Assembly: GCA_012798535.1 (NCBI GenBank)
Contig: JAAZMZ010000050.1
Coordinates: 1-64,000 of the forward strand
DNA: 64,000 nucleotides
Direction of reading: 5' to 3'
DNA from: Leptolinea sp.
GTDB taxonomy: Bacteria; Chloroflexota; Anaerolineae; Anaerolineales; Anaerolineaceae
Both the position numbers and the translations under genes were made by a program. Of the stretch, positions 44,623 through 54,953 are shown one piece after another; position 1 is the stretch's first letter; each line of letters begins with the position of its first letter. The notes below the pieces were generated by a model. That model was not told the DNA's origin and did no database searches. It saw only the letters and a list, made by a program, of their open reading frames with translations.

Positions 44623-45228
44623 TTGAGAAGATCGAATTCCCGGGACGGTTTCTGCAATCCTTTTGGATGCCTGCTTTTCCTTCTGGGGCTGGGTTTTCTG
44701 GCAACCGGGATCATCAGTGGAACAGTTGTGTCTGCCATCAACGAACTGCAATCGAATACCCCCAGTTCTTCTGAATCGATAAAAACCCTGGGGATCTGGG
44801 CGGCAGTCACATTCGGCTCACTGGGATTGGGACTCCTGGGTATCCGCAGTTATGGATTGCGAGATTCCGCCGTGGGTATCGGATTGATGTTTGTAGTGCT
44901 GGGATTGGCAGGCCTGGCAGTATATTACCTGGAGGTACAGATACCCGTATCTGGGAATGCTCTCTGGGAGACGGTGCGTTATCTGATAGACCTGACTGGA
45001 TCTCTGTTATACACATCACTGGCTTTTGGCGGCGCCGGCCTATTGTTGATCTTGATCACACTGTTGGTCGGCAGCGGGCATGATCCAGGGAAAAGGAAAT
45101 CCACCGGATACACCCAGGTGCTGGTCTGCCACCGCTGCGGGCATTCCAATCCCGTATGGTTGGCTTCTTGCGAAAAGTGCGGCGCGCAGATCCCCATGGC
45201 GGAAAACAACACGCCTATCGAATACTGA
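44623..45228 (+). CDS. Four-TM membrane protein with C-terminal zinc ribbon
   Basis: A 201-residue protein of unknown function. Four hydrophobic segments lie at about 14-38, 56-77, 82-104 and 125-152. The cytoplasmic tail ends in a zinc ribbon, CHRCGHSNPVWLASCEKCG, with two CxxC pairs. The start is uncertain: a TTG at 44623 gives the full first membrane segment, but no clear ribosome site is seen. Its TGA and the mfd stop codon on the other strand form one TGATCA with no gap. Confidence 0.6.
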   Translation: MRRSNSRDGFCNPFGCLLFLLGLGFLATGIISGTVVSAINELQSNTPSSSESIKTLGIWAAVTFGSLGLGLLGIRSYGLRDSAVGIGLMFVVLGLAGLAVYYLEVQIPVSGNALWETVRYLIDLTGSLLYTSLAFGGAGLLLILITLLVGSGHDPGKRKSTGYTQVLVCHRCGHSNPVWLASCEKCGAQIPMAENNTPIEY

Positions 45229-48200
45229 TCAGACCGTTTTCCATAGTCGGTTGATTTCGGTTAATGCCTCGATCAAAATTTTTTTCCAATTCTCTTCGTC
45301 TTGATCCATTGGCAGCCAGTATGAATTTTTGCCCGATCGTGATGGGACCGGAAGAGCGGGCAGATCGCGCGATAATGCTCCGTCTGGTAAGGGTGGAAAC
45401 CGCAATACAAGCTGGTCGTTTTCCACCGCGACAGAAGCCAATCCTGCGGATTCGGCGAGAACTTTCACCCGTAGCATAAATAAAAGGTTCCTTAACTGAT
45501 CCGGTAGCGGGCCAAAACGGTCGGTGAACTCGTCTGCCAGCGCCGGTATGTCCTCTTCCTCGCGGATATCCGCCAGGCGGCGGTAGAGCCGCAGGCGCAT
45601 TGTCTGGTCTTCCACGTAATCCAGAGGGATCCCCACTGAGAGCGGCAAATCAACAGCCACAGGCATTTGCACTTCGCGCATATTGAGCGTGTCTTCATCC
45701 AGCGCGGGCATACCTTCAGATTGACGCAGGGTGCGCACGGCGGAGGCCAGCATGCGGGTGTACAGATGAAACCCGACAGCAGCGATCACACCGTGCTGGC
45801 GGTTTCCCAGTATCTCTCCCGCCCCGCGCATTTCAAGATCGCGCATGGCGATGGAATATCCGGCTCCCAACTGGGTGTTCTCGGCAATCACCTCCAACCT
45901 TTCCTGTCCTTCGGGGGTGGGTGGTTTGCGGCGGTGGCGGAAAAAATAGGCATAGGCACGCTGCGCACCGCGTCCAACCCGTCCACGAAGCTGGTAGAGC
46001 TGCGCCAGACCGAAGGTGTCACCGCGATCTACGATTAATGTGTTGGCGTTGGGGATATCCAATCCAGATTCGATGATGGATGTGCATAGCAGGATGTCGA
46101 TCTCACCACGCGTGAATTGATCCATCACCCGCGCCAGTTCACCTTCAGGCATCTGCCCATGTGCCACCCCCACGCGGGCTTCGGGGACAAGCTGGTGTAG
46201 ATGGCTTTCCATGGCTTGAATGGTTTGAACACGGTTGTGCACGAAGAAGACCTGCCCTTCGCGATCCAGTTCGCGCATGATCGCCTGGCGCACCAGGCGC
46301 GGCGAATAGGGTCCGATGTGGGTGATGATTGGCAGGCGTTCTTCGGGAGGTGTGTTGATGGTCGAAATATCGCGTACACCGGTCAATGCCATATACAGTG
46401 TGCGCGGTATGGGGGTGGCAGTCAGGGTGAGCACATCAATTTCTGTGCGCAGTTTCTTGAAATGTTCCTTATGAGTTACACCAAAGCGTTGTTCTTCGTC
46501 GATGATTGCCAGTCCAAGGTTTTTAAATTCCACATCCTGAGATATCAAGCGGTGTGTGCCGATGATGATATCGATATCCCCATGCCACAGTTTCAGGATG
46601 ATATCATCCTGCTCTTTCGCAGAACGGAAGCGTGAGAGCATTTCGACGGATACCGGGAAAGCTGTCAGCCGCTGTCGGAAAGTCTCGTAATGCTGCTGTG
46701 CTAACACGGTGGTGGGAACCAGCACGGCCACCTGCTTTCCATCCATCACGGCCTTGAACGCAGCGCGCAGAGCTACTTCCGTCTTACCATAACCCACATC
46801 GCCGCATAGCAGGCGGTCCATGGGACGGCCTGCTTCCATATCTTTCTTTACCGAGCGGATGGCTGACATCTGGTCTCTGGTTTCGATATATGGAAAACTG
46901 GCTTCCAGTTCGTATTGCCAGGGGGTATCGCTGTGAAAGGCGTACCCTTTTGAAACCTGCCGCCGGGCATACAGGTCGAGCAATTCACGGGCTACCTGTT
47001 GAACAGCTTCACTGGCATGCTGCCGCGCGGAAGCCCATTCGGTGCCTCCCAGACGGGTGGGAGTGGGCGGTTCACCGCCCGGCCCGATATAGCGGCTGAG
47101 CCGGTCAGCCTGATGTACGGGGACAAATAACTGATCGCCGCTGTCATATTCGATGCACAGGTATTCACCGGTGGTTTCATCAATATTCCGCTTGACCAGC
47201 CCGATCAGTCGGCCGATCCCATAATCCATATGAACAACCCAGTCGCCGGCTTTCAGATCGGCGTATCCGGCTTCGGGTGCTTCGGCGGAAGGTTTGACCT
47301 GTCGGCGGGCCTGCGGACGTTCCCAGCCAAAGATCTCACTATCTGTGAGTAGGATCGCAGATTGATTTCCGATAGACATCATCCAGCCGTCGCTCAATGT
47401 CCCGTCGATGATCTCGGGTGATGCGGTGATTCCGGCTTCCTGCTGGCGCTCCCGCCAGAGGTCCCGCAGACGCGATGCCTGCCGGGATACGATCATCACA
47501 CGGGCGTTTTCTAAAAGCCGATCACCGATATATTCATTGAATGGTTTGAGCCGGCCGCCAAAACGTGGCCCGGGTTGGATGGATTCGCCGAAATATCCGG
47601 TTTCAGGGGCTGTGCTGCGGCCCAATTCCAACCAGACCTGTGCACTCAGCGTATCTTGAAGCTCAGACCAGGTCATATAAGGGACCGGATAGGATTCCGG
47701 CAGGACCCCTTCTTTGATCATTTCAGAACGCAGCTTTACGGCCTGTTCTTCGATATCGTTGGCGGCGTTTTGCACAGCCTGGAAATCATCCACCAGCACC
47801 AGGCTGCCGCGCGGCAGGTAATCCAGCAGGCTGGCGTGTGCAGGATGAACCAGAGGCAGATGATATTCATCCACTTCACCGCTTATACCGTTCTTTGCCG
47901 CCGCACCCGGTAGAACTTCACGTGCCGGGGTGATTTGCACCTTTTCCAGTTTGGCGATGGTGCGCTGCGATACTGGATCGAACTGACGCAGGGTATCGAT
48001 TTCGTCGCCGAAAAACTCGAACCGCACAGGGAATGGTTCTGCCGGAGGCCAGATATCCAGAATGCCACCGCGGCGTGAGAAATAACCCACTTCTAAAACG
48101 GTATCCGCGGATTGAAATCCGATTTCCACCCAGTGGCGCAGCAGATCATCGATGGATTGCCGGCTGCCAAGTTTGATTGTGCGCAATACTCTCAAAAAGT

Positions 48201-48615
48201 CGCGACGGGGCAGGGTGCGGGCCATTAATGCACGAACCGGTGCAAAGATCATCGGAGGGAAATCAGGTTTTTCCCCGCCGGGAAGGTGATAGGAAGCCAG
48301 TGATGCCAGCGTCTGCAAACGCTCCCGCCGGGTGATATTACCCCAGGCTGCCTGTTCGTAAAATAGGGGATTGGGCGCCGGGAAGGCCATCCGGTTGGCT
48401 GTTGGAAACCAAAACCTGAGCTCGTCGCCCATGGTAAAGGCGCGTTCCGACCGGTCGGTGATTATCAACACCGGTGTGTTCTGATCCTGCGCCAGAGCAG
48501 CCGTCACCGGCAGGCGCGCAGAACGGATCAATCCCAATCCTGGGATAGTCTCACCGGGCGACAGGGACGGTAAGATATCAGCATAGCCGGGCAGGCGGCG
48601 GATAAAATCGAGCAT
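45229..48615 (-). CDS. mfd: Transcription-repair coupling factor
   Basis: A 1128-residue ATP-driven translocase that removes stalled RNA polymerase and recruits UvrA to the lesion. The UvrB-homology region starts the protein; the polymerase-interacting domain includes [17 protein letters not shown]; the motor has Walker [20 protein letters not shown] and Walker [13 protein letters not shown], plus [18 protein letters not shown] and [18 protein letters not shown]. The C-terminal TRCF domain closes it. Length is in the usual range. It follows pth with one base between them. Confidence 0.97.
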   Translation of the reverse strand: MLDFIRRLPGYADILPSLSPGETIPGLGLIRSARLPVTAALAQDQNTPVLIITDRSERAFTMGDELRFWFPTANRMAFPAPNPLFYEQAAWGNITRRERLQTLASLASYHLPGGEKPDFPPMIFAPVRALMARTLPRRDFLRVLRTIKLGSRQSIDDLLRHWVEIGFQSADTVLEVGYFSRRGGILDIWPPAEPFPVRFEFFGDEIDTLRQFDPVSQRTIAKLEKVQITPAREVLPGAAAKNGISGEVDEYHLPLVHPAHASLLDYLPRGSLVLVDDFQAVQNAANDIEEQAVKLRSEMIKEGVLPESYPVPYMTWSELQDTLSAQVWLELGRSTAPETGYFGESIQPGPRFGGRLKPFNEYIGDRLLENARVMIVSRQASRLRDLWRERQQEAGITASPEIIDGTLSDGWMMSIGNQSAILLTDSEIFGWERPQARRQVKPSAEAPEAGYADLKAGDWVVHMDYGIGRLIGLVKRNIDETTGEYLCIEYDSGDQLFVPVHQADRLSRYIGPGGEPPTPTRLGGTEWASARQHASEAVQQVARELLDLYARRQVSKGYAFHSDTPWQYELEASFPYIETRDQMSAIRSVKKDMEAGRPMDRLLCGDVGYGKTEVALRAAFKAVMDGKQVAVLVPTTVLAQQHYETFRQRLTAFPVSVEMLSRFRSAKEQDDIILKLWHGDIDIIIGTHRLISQDVEFKNLGLAIIDEEQRFGVTHKEHFKKLRTEIDVLTLTATPIPRTLYMALTGVRDISTINTPPEERLPIITHIGPYSPRLVRQAIMRELDREGQVFFVHNRVQTIQAMESHLHQLVPEARVGVAHGQMPEGELARVMDQFTRGEIDILLCTSIIESGLDIPNANTLIVDRGDTFGLAQLYQLRGRVGRGAQRAYAYFFRHRRKPPTPEGQERLEVIAENTQLGAGYSIAMRDLEMRGAGEILGNRQHGVIAAVGFHLYTRMLASAVRTLRQSEGMPALDEDTLNMREVQMPVAVDLPLSVGIPLDYVEDQTMRLRLYRRLADIREEEDIPALADEFTDRFGPLPDQLRNLLFMLRVKVLAESAGLASVAVENDQLVLRFPPLPDGALSRDLPALPVPSRSGKNSYWLPMDQDEENWKKILIEALTEINRLWKTV

Positions 48616-48616
48616 G

Positions 48617-49237
48617 TTATTTCTTCTCGATGGAACCGTTATAGCGATTCATGGCTGTATCCAATCCGTCCCGCACGAACAACAGCGCAGCCTCGGCAGC
48701 AGCATCCAGTATTCTGTCCAACAAGGGTTGATCGGCAGATGAAAAGGGTTGCAGGACATAGTCTGAAGCTTCCATACGGCCGGGCGGCCGGCCGATACCC
48801 ACACGCAGGCGGGCAAAATCTTCGCTACCCAACCGGTCTATTGTCGAACCGAGGCCCTTCTGGCCACCGGAACCGCCGGATGGACGGATACGCAGGCTGC
48901 CAAAGGGGACATCCAGGTCATCATGGATCACCAGCAGATGTTCCAGGGGAATCTTATAAAAATGGAGCAATCCACTCACGGACTGACCGGAGAGGTTCAT
49001 ATAGGTTTGCGGTTTGGCCAGAATGATGCGGTGCCGTGTATCTTTGTAGACGGCCGTCAAAGCGTTGGCCTGCATCTTGCCGAGAAAAACATCCAGTTTA
49101 TTGCAGAGCCGGTCGATGGTCATAAAGCCTACATTGTGCCGGGTGCGCATGTAATCACGTCCCGGATTGCCAAAGCCGGCGATAAGGTACGTGATGAGAT
49201 CGGGTTCAGGTTGTGTTTTTCGAAGTAAACGGAACAT
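48617..49237 (-). CDS. pth: Peptidyl-tRNA hydrolase
   Basis: Releases tRNA from peptidyl-tRNAs that drop off the ribosome. Motifs: IAGFGNPGRDYMRTRHNVGFM (catalytic His in the HNVGF turn), KPQTYMNLSGQSV, VIHDDLDVPFGSLRIR and GGSGGQKGLGSTI. The 206-residue length includes a ten-residue extension before the usual start, but a later start would remove the GNPG motif. It is cotranscribed with mfd, a common pairing in bacteria. Confidence 0.95.
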   Translation of the reverse strand: MFRLLRKTQPEPDLITYLIAGFGNPGRDYMRTRHNVGFMTIDRLCNKLDVFLGKMQANALTAVYKDTRHRIILAKPQTYMNLSGQSVSGLLHFYKIPLEHLLVIHDDLDVPFGSLRIRPSGGSGGQKGLGSTIDRLGSEDFARLRVGIGRPPGRMEASDYVLQPFSSADQPLLDRILDAAAEAALLFVRDGLDTAMNRYNGSIEKK

Positions 49238-49253
49238 ACTATCAGTCCAATGA

Positions 49254-49892
49254 TCAGGAAAGTGATTTCTTTACGATCCAGTAAATAGCAAAAGCCAGGA
49301 AGAATCCCAGCCCGGCAATGCTACCGCGCAGCAGGCTGTTGGTCAGATCAGACCGGGTTAATTCTGCAGGGTTAGCTGTGAACGACGGCCGGGTGGGCAG
49401 CGGGGTTCGAGTGGGAAAGATCGTGGCTGTGGCTGATTGATATTCTGACACCGCTTCCGCTGCAGCCGGTGTGGGTGTTTCGACGTGCGAATAATTCCGC
49501 ACCCTGATTCCTGATACCATCACAGACTGACTGCTGCCATCCCCTGAAAAAACCGTAATTCGCAGGTCATAGTCGCCATCCGTGACAATGGAGGTATCCC
49601 ATTCCGCGATCTTTCCGGGATTAACCGGCTGGTCGGTTTCGGCAATAAAAAACCAGGTGTTCTTCGGGTCGTTGGTGTAGCGGAATTCTATCTCGGCACG
49701 TTGAAAATTGGCCAGTGCGGTGATCCCGTTGATCTCTACGCGGCCCTGCAGCGCTTCACCGCCGCGTGGTGAGATCACCACCGGTTTTTCTACCGGCGAT
49801 TGCGCGTAAACCGGAGTGAAGATCGCAAGCGGAATAATTAAGCAGATCAGAACTGTGACCCTTGGCATATGCATAGCTTTTAATTTTATCAT
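49254..49892 (-). CDS. Secreted Ig-like protein with C-terminal membrane anchor
   Basis: A 212-residue protein of unknown function. It has a signal peptide (hydrophobic 11-26, likely cleavage after VYAQ), an Ig/bacterial-Ig-like region about 35-140 (RGGEALQGRVEINGITA; IVTDGDYDLRITVFSGDGSS), a Thr/Pro-rich spacer (TIFPTRTPLPTRPSFT) and a final membrane helix (SIAGLGFFLAFAIYWIVKK). The architecture is of a surface protein held by a transmembrane anchor. ATG 49892 is used; several start codons lie close together. It precedes pth by 16 bases and may share its transcript. Confidence 0.65.
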   Translation of the reverse strand: MIKLKAMHMPRVTVLICLIIPLAIFTPVYAQSPVEKPVVISPRGGEALQGRVEINGITALANFQRAEIEFRYTNDPKNTWFFIAETDQPVNPGKIAEWDTSIVTDGDYDLRITVFSGDGSSQSVMVSGIRVRNYSHVETPTPAAAEAVSEYQSATATIFPTRTPLPTRPSFTANPAELTRSDLTNSLLRGSIAGLGFFLAFAIYWIVKKSLS

Positions 49893-50002
49893 TTTCTGGT
49901 TCAATTCCTGGTTTCAGACCCTGTCTTCTGATGAGGTCCTCTCCATTTGGCATGCTGCCAATTTTCGTAGAATGTTAGAAATTTTCACCATTGACAATGT
50001 GC

Positions 50003-50008
50003 TATAAT
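50003..50008 (+). promoter_or_regulatory. TATAAT -10 element upstream of a small membrane protein
   Basis: A perfect TATAAT ten bases before the ATG at 50019. A start near 50015 would give a leader of only about four bases with no room for a ribosome site. The TTGACA at 49991-49996 is only six bases away and cannot be its -35. Confidence 0.4.
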
Positions 50009-50018
50009 TTTTTTAGGT

Positions 50019-50465
50019 ATGAGCGACGAACCAGCTGAAGGATCATCCGGACCTATCACGGACGAAACCAGGATTGATGTAAATACCTCCCAGAAGAAGG
50101 TCATGATCTGGTTGGTGGTGGTTGTGATTCTGATACTGGCAGGTCTTGCAGCTGGGACAATTTTCCTTCTGCGCAGCGATGTGGATACCACCAGTCACAT
50201 TCGGGATATCTTCATCATTTTTATGGCGCTCGAGTCATTCATAATCGGTCTGGCCTTGATCATACTGATTGTGCAGCTTGCGACGCTGATAAATCTGCTG
50301 CAGAACGAGATCAAACCAATCTTGAATTCAACAAGCGAGACAGTGAACACGCTGCGTGGAACTGCAACTTTCTTAAGCAATAATCTGGCGGAACCGGTGA
50401 TCAAACTGAATGAGAGCGTAGCCGTTTTCCGAAAATTGCTGGATTTCCTTAAGATCTGGAAATAA
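50019..50465 (+). CDS. Small two-TM membrane protein
   Basis: A 148-residue protein of unknown function with a hydrophilic N-terminus (1-27), two membrane helices (about 28-51 and 64-92) and a helical C-terminal tail (NEIKPILNSTSETVNTLRGT and onward) with spaced hydrophobic residues. The tail resembles DUF948-type or methyl-accepting-like helices in style only. It precedes the YtxH-domain gene by 52 bases on the same strand, and in other bacteria DUF948 and YtxH proteins are often paired, so the two may act together in the envelope. Confidence 0.65.
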   Translation: MSDEPAEGSSGPITDETRIDVNTSQKKVMIWLVVVVILILAGLAAGTIFLLRSDVDTTSHIRDIFIIFMALESFIIGLALIILIVQLATLINLLQNEIKPILNSTSETVNTLRGTATFLSNNLAEPVIKLNESVAVFRKLLDFLKIWK

Positions 50466-50517
50466 TACTGGATGGTTTGAAAAACCGGTCCAACGATTCG
50501 TTGAAAGGAGAAAAAGA

Positions 50518-50856
50518 ATGTCAGATCATGATGAATTTGGTGCTTTTTTGGTGGGATTTGTGGTTGGTGGTCTGGCGGGTGCGGTAACCGCTCTTTTACT
50601 GGCTCCCCAATCGGGCGAAGAAACGCGAACCGTAATTAAAGAAAAAGCGATTGAATTGAAAGATATCGCGGCCGATTCCTATAATGAAGTATATGATAAA
50701 GCCGATGATCTCGTAAAAACGACCAAAGACAAGGCGGAAGATCTGGTAAAGGTAACCAGGGATAAAGCGGAAGAACTCTCTCGCAAAGGGCAGGTTGTTC
50801 TGGAAGAACAAAAAGGCAAAGTGCTGGGGAAGAAGGAAACAAAACCGGCTGCCTGA
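50518..50856 (+). CDS. YtxH-domain stress/envelope protein
   Basis: A 112-residue protein of the YtxH family: an N-terminal glycine-rich membrane helix (GAFLVGFVVGGLAGAVTALL) with the family phrase LLLAPQSGEETR, followed by a charged helical tail with near-heptad repeats of DLVK and DKAE. Such proteins are linked to general stress in Bacillus; function is otherwise unknown. AAAGGAG lies about seven bases before the ATG. A terminator follows. Confidence 0.88.
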   Translation: MSDHDEFGAFLVGFVVGGLAGAVTALLLAPQSGEETRTVIKEKAIELKDIAADSYNEVYDKADDLVKTTKDKAEDLVKVTRDKAEELSRKGQVVLEEQKGKVLGKKETKPAA

Positions 50857-50876
50857 TCCATTATGAGCAAGATCAA

Positions 50877-50907
50877 CCCCTGTCAGATTTGAACTGACAG
50901 GGGTTTT
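50877..50907 (+). terminator. Rho-independent terminator after the YtxH gene
   Basis: A 10-bp perfect stem, CCCCTGTCAG (50877-50886) with CTGACAGGGG (50894-50903), a 7-base loop, then TTTT. It lies between two convergent genes and could slow polymerase from both sides, but a T-run is present only on the plus strand. Confidence 0.82.
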
Positions 50908-50920
50908 GTTATCTACATAT

Positions 50921-52558
50921 TCAGCCGGCCAGTTCCCGCAATAGGCCGATACTTGCGGGTATCTGAATAACCAGATCGCTGGGCAGAATGGCGGCGGCAT
51001 CCACATCCTCCGCGGCGAGATCGCCGCAGTACCCGTGGATCCATACACCCAGTTGTGCGGCCGCCACAGGTTTCACTCCCTGAGCCAGGAAACCGGTGAT
51101 CAATCCCGCCAACAAATCACCACTACCCGCCCGGGCCAACGAAGGATTGGCGCAGGTCGACAGGTAGGCATGACCTTCCGGGGTGGCAATGACGGTCAGA
51201 GCGCCTTTGAGAATGACGATTTGATTCCACTGCCGGGCAAAAAGCAGAGCCAGATCCAACCGGCGTTCCTGGATTTCTTTAATGGACAGGCCGGTCAGAG
51301 CAGCCATCTCACCGGGGTGGGGGGTAAGAATGGAATTCGCCGGCAGTAATTTCCACCAGTCCTGAATATCTGCCAGGATACGCAGAGCATCCGCGTCGAT
51401 CACCAGCGGGGGAAAAGACAGGGAAGTCGGAGCTTTTGTTTCTCCGGTTGTGGATGGCACAAACCCGATATCCCCGGAGGTTCCTTTTGTCCCCTGGCGG
51501 CTGAACAACCGTCTGATGAAATGCCGGGTGGTTTCTTCGGTTTCCAACCCGGGCCCGATAAGCATAGCCGTCACCTTATTCAGATTCTTACGTAGGACAT
51601 CAACCGCCGATTCGTCAATTACTCCTGCTTCATGCGGCAGTAAAAGCCATGTGACTTCAGGAATCTGCCCGGCGATGGCAGTGTGGATCATACCGGGGAT
51701 GGCGGCACGTACCAGTCCGGCACCGCTGCGGTAGGCGGCTTCGGATGAAAGCAGCACAGCCCCGGTGTAATTTATCGAACCGGCTACGATCATGGCTGTG
51801 CCGAAGGTTCCCTTGTGTGCGTCAAGCGGCCGGCGGGGTAAGAGGCTGGCTACCTTGATCGGGGTGATGATCTCATGCAGGCCGTTCTCCCAACCGGGAA
51901 GACTCTTTTCAAAACCGATGGAAATGTTTACCAGGTTCCCACAATACTCAAAGGCCGGGAATGTCAATAAACCGGTTTTCACGGCGGCCATGCACAGGGT
52001 GTAGTCGCTATGCAAGACATCGGGAGACGTCTCCCCGGTGGAACAATCAATTCCACTTGGGCAGTCCACTGCCAGAATGACCGTCCCGGATTCGTATTTT
52101 CCCACGGTTTTCAGTGTCCCATGAATCGTGTCATCCATCGGCAGACGGGCACCGGTTCCCAGAATTCCATCCAGAATGAACTGCGTGGTAGAGCACCACT
52201 TTTTTAACGTCGCATATTTTGTGTCACCGGATTGTTTTTCCACATTGCCACCCGCTTCCTGATAGGCTGAAACCAGCGGATCATTCTCGGCGCGATCCTT
52301 GACCAGATAGGCTCTGGTCGTCCAACCCCTGGATTGCAGGATTTTTAACGCGATCAGGGCATCTCCACCATTGTTTCCGTTTCCTATCAAACCGAGAATG
52401 GTGCGGTCGGAGTCTTCTTCGAATTCCGAATAGAAACGGGCATCGATGAAATCAGCAATACCTGTACCGGCCAATTCCATCATTTTTTCATAGGTGTGTC
52501 CGAGATCACTGGCTTTCTTTTCCAGAACTCGCATTTGTTCAACAGTCGCAATTAACAT
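50921..52558 (-). CDS. nnr: Bifunctional NAD(P)H-hydrate epimerase / ADP-dependent dehydratase
   Basis: Repairs damaged NADHX and NADPHX. The 545-residue protein has an N-terminal YjeF_N epimerase domain (about 1-215; GLIGNGNNGGDALIAL, DGILGTG, VDCPSGIDCSTG) and a C-terminal YjeF_C dehydratase/ribokinase-fold domain (about 230-540; AHKGTFGTAMIVAGS, LTPHPGEMAALTG, SLARAGSGDLLAGLITGFLA). Both domains look intact. An insertion rich in S, T, G and P (around 360-385) is unusual but lies in a loop. The ATG follows AAGGAG-type sequence upstream. Confidence 0.96.
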   Translation of the reverse strand: MLIATVEQMRVLEKKASDLGHTYEKMMELAGTGIADFIDARFYSEFEEDSDRTILGLIGNGNNGGDALIALKILQSRGWTTRAYLVKDRAENDPLVSAYQEAGGNVEKQSGDTKYATLKKWCSTTQFILDGILGTGARLPMDDTIHGTLKTVGKYESGTVILAVDCPSGIDCSTGETSPDVLHSDYTLCMAAVKTGLLTFPAFEYCGNLVNISIGFEKSLPGWENGLHEIITPIKVASLLPRRPLDAHKGTFGTAMIVAGSINYTGAVLLSSEAAYRSGAGLVRAAIPGMIHTAIAGQIPEVTWLLLPHEAGVIDESAVDVLRKNLNKVTAMLIGPGLETEETTRHFIRRLFSRQGTKGTSGDIGFVPSTTGETKAPTSLSFPPLVIDADALRILADIQDWWKLLPANSILTPHPGEMAALTGLSIKEIQERRLDLALLFARQWNQIVILKGALTVIATPEGHAYLSTCANPSLARAGSGDLLAGLITGFLAQGVKPVAAAQLGVWIHGYCGDLAAEDVDAAAILPSDLVIQIPASIGLLRELAG

Positions 52559-52680
52559 AAGACTCCTTATCTTTGAAAACGAAAAGAGAAAATGACTATC
52601 CAGTGGATTTACGGTTAAAATTCTAACCGGGTTTTATAAGAAAGGTATATACCGTCTTCGATGGGATTGAAAAGCCACCC

Positions 52681-54234
52681 ATGAAAAAATACCTCTACTT
52701 CACCGTGTTCATCTCAGGATTAACCAGCCTGGCGGCAGAAATGGCCGCCTCCCGCCTGATGGGTAATTATTTTGGATCCAGCAACTTGGTATGGGCCAGT
52801 ATTATCGGTTTGATCCTGATCTATCTGACCGCCGGGAATTTTGTCGGAGGCAACTGGGCGGATCGTTCGCCGAAATTTGGCACCCTGTATCGCATTCTGG
52901 CATGGGCTGGATTCAGCATAGCTCTGGTCCCGGCCATCTCACGGCCAGTGCTGCGCTGGGCGGCTGACGCCTTCGATTCATTGCAAATGGGGGTTTTGTT
53001 CGGTTCCTTCACCGCGGTGATGATCCTGTTTGTTGTTCCCATTATCCTCATGGGAATGTCGTCTCCGTTTGCCATCCGGCTGGCCATTCAAGATAATCAG
53101 ACTTCCGGCAGTGTCTCGGGAAGGATTTATGCCATTTCCACGCTGGGTTCATTTATTGGCACATTCATCCCGGTCCTTCTGTTGATCCCGACTGTGGGGA
53201 CGTACCGCACTTTCTTGATCCACGGCGCAGTGCTGCTTATCTGCGCTCTGGCCGGTCTACGGCAGGCTGAAGGCTGGAAGCCGGTTCTCCGCCTGGCCTG
53301 GATGCCGGTGGTTGTTCTCGCCCTGTTCTTCACTGTCAATATCGGAAAAGACAAGAACAGTACCGGCATGATCTACGAGACGGAATCGGCTTACAACTAC
53401 ATTCAGGTTCTGGAACAGGATGGATACCACCTGCTGCGTTTGAATGAGGGGCAGGGAGTGCATTCCATGTATCACCCGGATGTATTGAATTATGCCGGTC
53501 CCTGGGAACAGGTGCTGGTGGCGCCTTTTTTCAATTCGTCACGGATAAACGTAGACGATGTGACCAGTCTGGCCATTGTGGGACTAGCAGCCGGAACGAC
53601 CGCCCGTCAAGCATCCGCCGTTTTTCCCAATATTTCCATAGATGGTTTTGAAATCGATCCGGTAATAGTAGATGTGGGCAACCGTTATTTTGGCATGCAT
53701 CTGCCCAATCTGACTGTTTATGTGCAGGATGGACGCTGGGGTCTGCAACATTCTCCAAGAAAATACCAGGTGATCAGTGTGGATGCCTACCGTCCACCGT
53801 ACATCCCCTGGCACCTGACCACGCGCGAGTTCTTTCAAACCGTGCATGATCACCTGACAGAAGATGGTGTAATGGTCATCAATATCGGCCGGGGGCCGGA
53901 CGACCGCCGCCTGATCAATTCTCTGGCGTCCACCATTCGTAAGGACTTCTCCTCTATTCACATTATGGATCTACCCGGCACGTTCAATTCCATTCTCTTC
54001 GCCTCAGTCGTGCCAACAACCGAGGCGGATCTGGCTGCCAATTATGACTCTCTATTGGCTTCTGCAGGTGTGAATCCACTACTGGTGGAAACCATGAACG
54101 TAACCCTTTCCAGCCTGCAACCCGATCCACCATCCGCGCAGATTTTCACCGATGACCTGGCACCGGTGGAAGGACTAACCAATGATATGATCGTGAAATT
54201 CCTGCTGGTCGGTGATATGGAGCTGCTTCAATGA
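52681..54234 (+). CDS. Fused spermidine-synthase-like membrane protein
   Basis: A 517-residue protein with six to seven membrane segments in the first 225 residues, followed by a spermidine-synthase-like methyltransferase-fold domain (about 230-500). The SpeE-type motifs are partly visible: YNYIQVLEQDGYHLLRLNEGQ, then LAIVGLAAGTTARQASAVFP, FEIDPVIVDVG and VISVDAYRPPYIPWHLTT. The glycine-rich loop GLAAGTT differs from the usual GGGDG. Fused proteins of this kind are common in Chloroflexota and their substrate is unknown, so polyamine synthesis should not be assumed. It overlaps the next gene by four bases. Confidence 0.85.
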   Translation: MKKYLYFTVFISGLTSLAAEMAASRLMGNYFGSSNLVWASIIGLILIYLTAGNFVGGNWADRSPKFGTLYRILAWAGFSIALVPAISRPVLRWAADAFDSLQMGVLFGSFTAVMILFVVPIILMGMSSPFAIRLAIQDNQTSGSVSGRIYAISTLGSFIGTFIPVLLLIPTVGTYRTFLIHGAVLLICALAGLRQAEGWKPVLRLAWMPVVVLALFFTVNIGKDKNSTGMIYETESAYNYIQVLEQDGYHLLRLNEGQGVHSMYHPDVLNYAGPWEQVLVAPFFNSSRINVDDVTSLAIVGLAAGTTARQASAVFPNISIDGFEIDPVIVDVGNRYFGMHLPNLTVYVQDGRWGLQHSPRKYQVISVDAYRPPYIPWHLTTREFFQTVHDHLTEDGVMVINIGRGPDDRRLINSLASTIRKDFSSIHIMDLPGTFNSILFASVVPTTEADLAANYDSLLASAGVNPLLVETMNVTLSSLQPDPPSAQIFTDDLAPVEGLTNDMIVKFLLVGDMELLQ

Positions 54235-54896
54235 CCCTTCCTCAAAAGATAACCACGTATAGCATCACCATTCTTGTACCCATTTTTCTACTGATGACAT
54301 CTATCCGACTGTTGTTGTTCCCTGTTTACACAATCCTTGAATACCAGCGGCCCGGTTTCCCGCCAGATACCTATGGTTTCACCCTGCAGGATCGGCTTAA
54401 GTGGAGTCAGGTATCCTTGGATTATCTAAGCAATGGAGCGGGGATTGAATTCCTGGCAGATCAGAAACTGGATGCCAGTACCCCCTTATACAATGAACGT
54501 GAATTAAGCCACATGCTGGATGTAAAAAAACTGGTGCAGTTGATGTTGATCATCTGGCCGTTGATCGGCATCTTCATTCTTGGAGCCGGTGTTCTGGCCA
54601 TGCGTGGAGGCTGGCTGCCGCATTTCTGGCAGGCCGTCAGCCGGGGCGGTTGGGCGGCGGTCGGTTTGATCCTTGCCATTCTGGTGGCGGTGATGGTCAG
54701 TTTCAATGCCCTGTTCACCGGATTTCACCGCATCTTCTTCAGCGGTGATACCTGGTTATTTCAGTATTCTGATACCCTGATCCGGCTCTTCCCGATGCCA
54801 TTCTGGCAGGATGCGTTCACGGTGATGGGCGCGTTGGTCCTGCTGGGAGGACTATTCCTCGGACTGTTTGGCAGGAAACAATCCTACGCGGGATAA
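54231..54896 (+). CDS. DUF1461 / TIGR01906 family membrane protein
   Basis: A 221-residue integral membrane protein with four hydrophobic segments (about 8-28, 100-122, 134-160, 195-215). Family phrases are LYNERELSHMLDVKKLV and FHRIFFSGDTWLFQYSDTLI followed by RLFPMPFWQD. The family has no known function; relatives in other phyla include lipoprotein intramolecular transacylase-type enzymes (Lit), so lipid handling is possible but not shown here. The start overlaps the preceding stop (ATGA), so the two proteins are translated together. Confidence 0.8.
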   Translation: MTLPQKITTYSITILVPIFLLMTSIRLLLFPVYTILEYQRPGFPPDTYGFTLQDRLKWSQVSLDYLSNGAGIEFLADQKLDASTPLYNERELSHMLDVKKLVQLMLIIWPLIGIFILGAGVLAMRGGWLPHFWQAVSRGGWAAVGLILAILVAVMVSFNALFTGFHRIFFSGDTWLFQYSDTLIRLFPMPFWQDAFTVMGALVLLGGLFLGLFGRKQSYAG

Positions 54897-54898
54897 CA

Positions 54899-54927
54899 AA
54901 AAATGACGGCACAAGGCCGTCATTTTT
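54899..54927 (+). terminator. Bidirectional rho-independent terminator
   Basis: A 12-bp stem, AAAAATGACGGC (54899-54910) with GCCGTCATTTTT (54916-54927), a 5-base loop, with an A-run on the left and a T-run on the right. It serves the DUF1461 gene and, on the other strand, apgM. Confidence 0.92.
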
Positions 54928-54953
54928 TGTTAGATTTACCTGTTCTGATGCGA

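Noticed and set aside
49991-50008. A TTGACA/TATAAT promoter pair.
   Set aside because: The spacing is six bases, far too short for a -35/-10 pair; only the TATAAT is kept as a candidate.
52681-54234. A polyamine synthesis enzyme.
   Set aside because: The membrane-fused form has an altered glycine loop, and no speA, speB or speD gene is nearby, so naming it speE would overstate the evidence.
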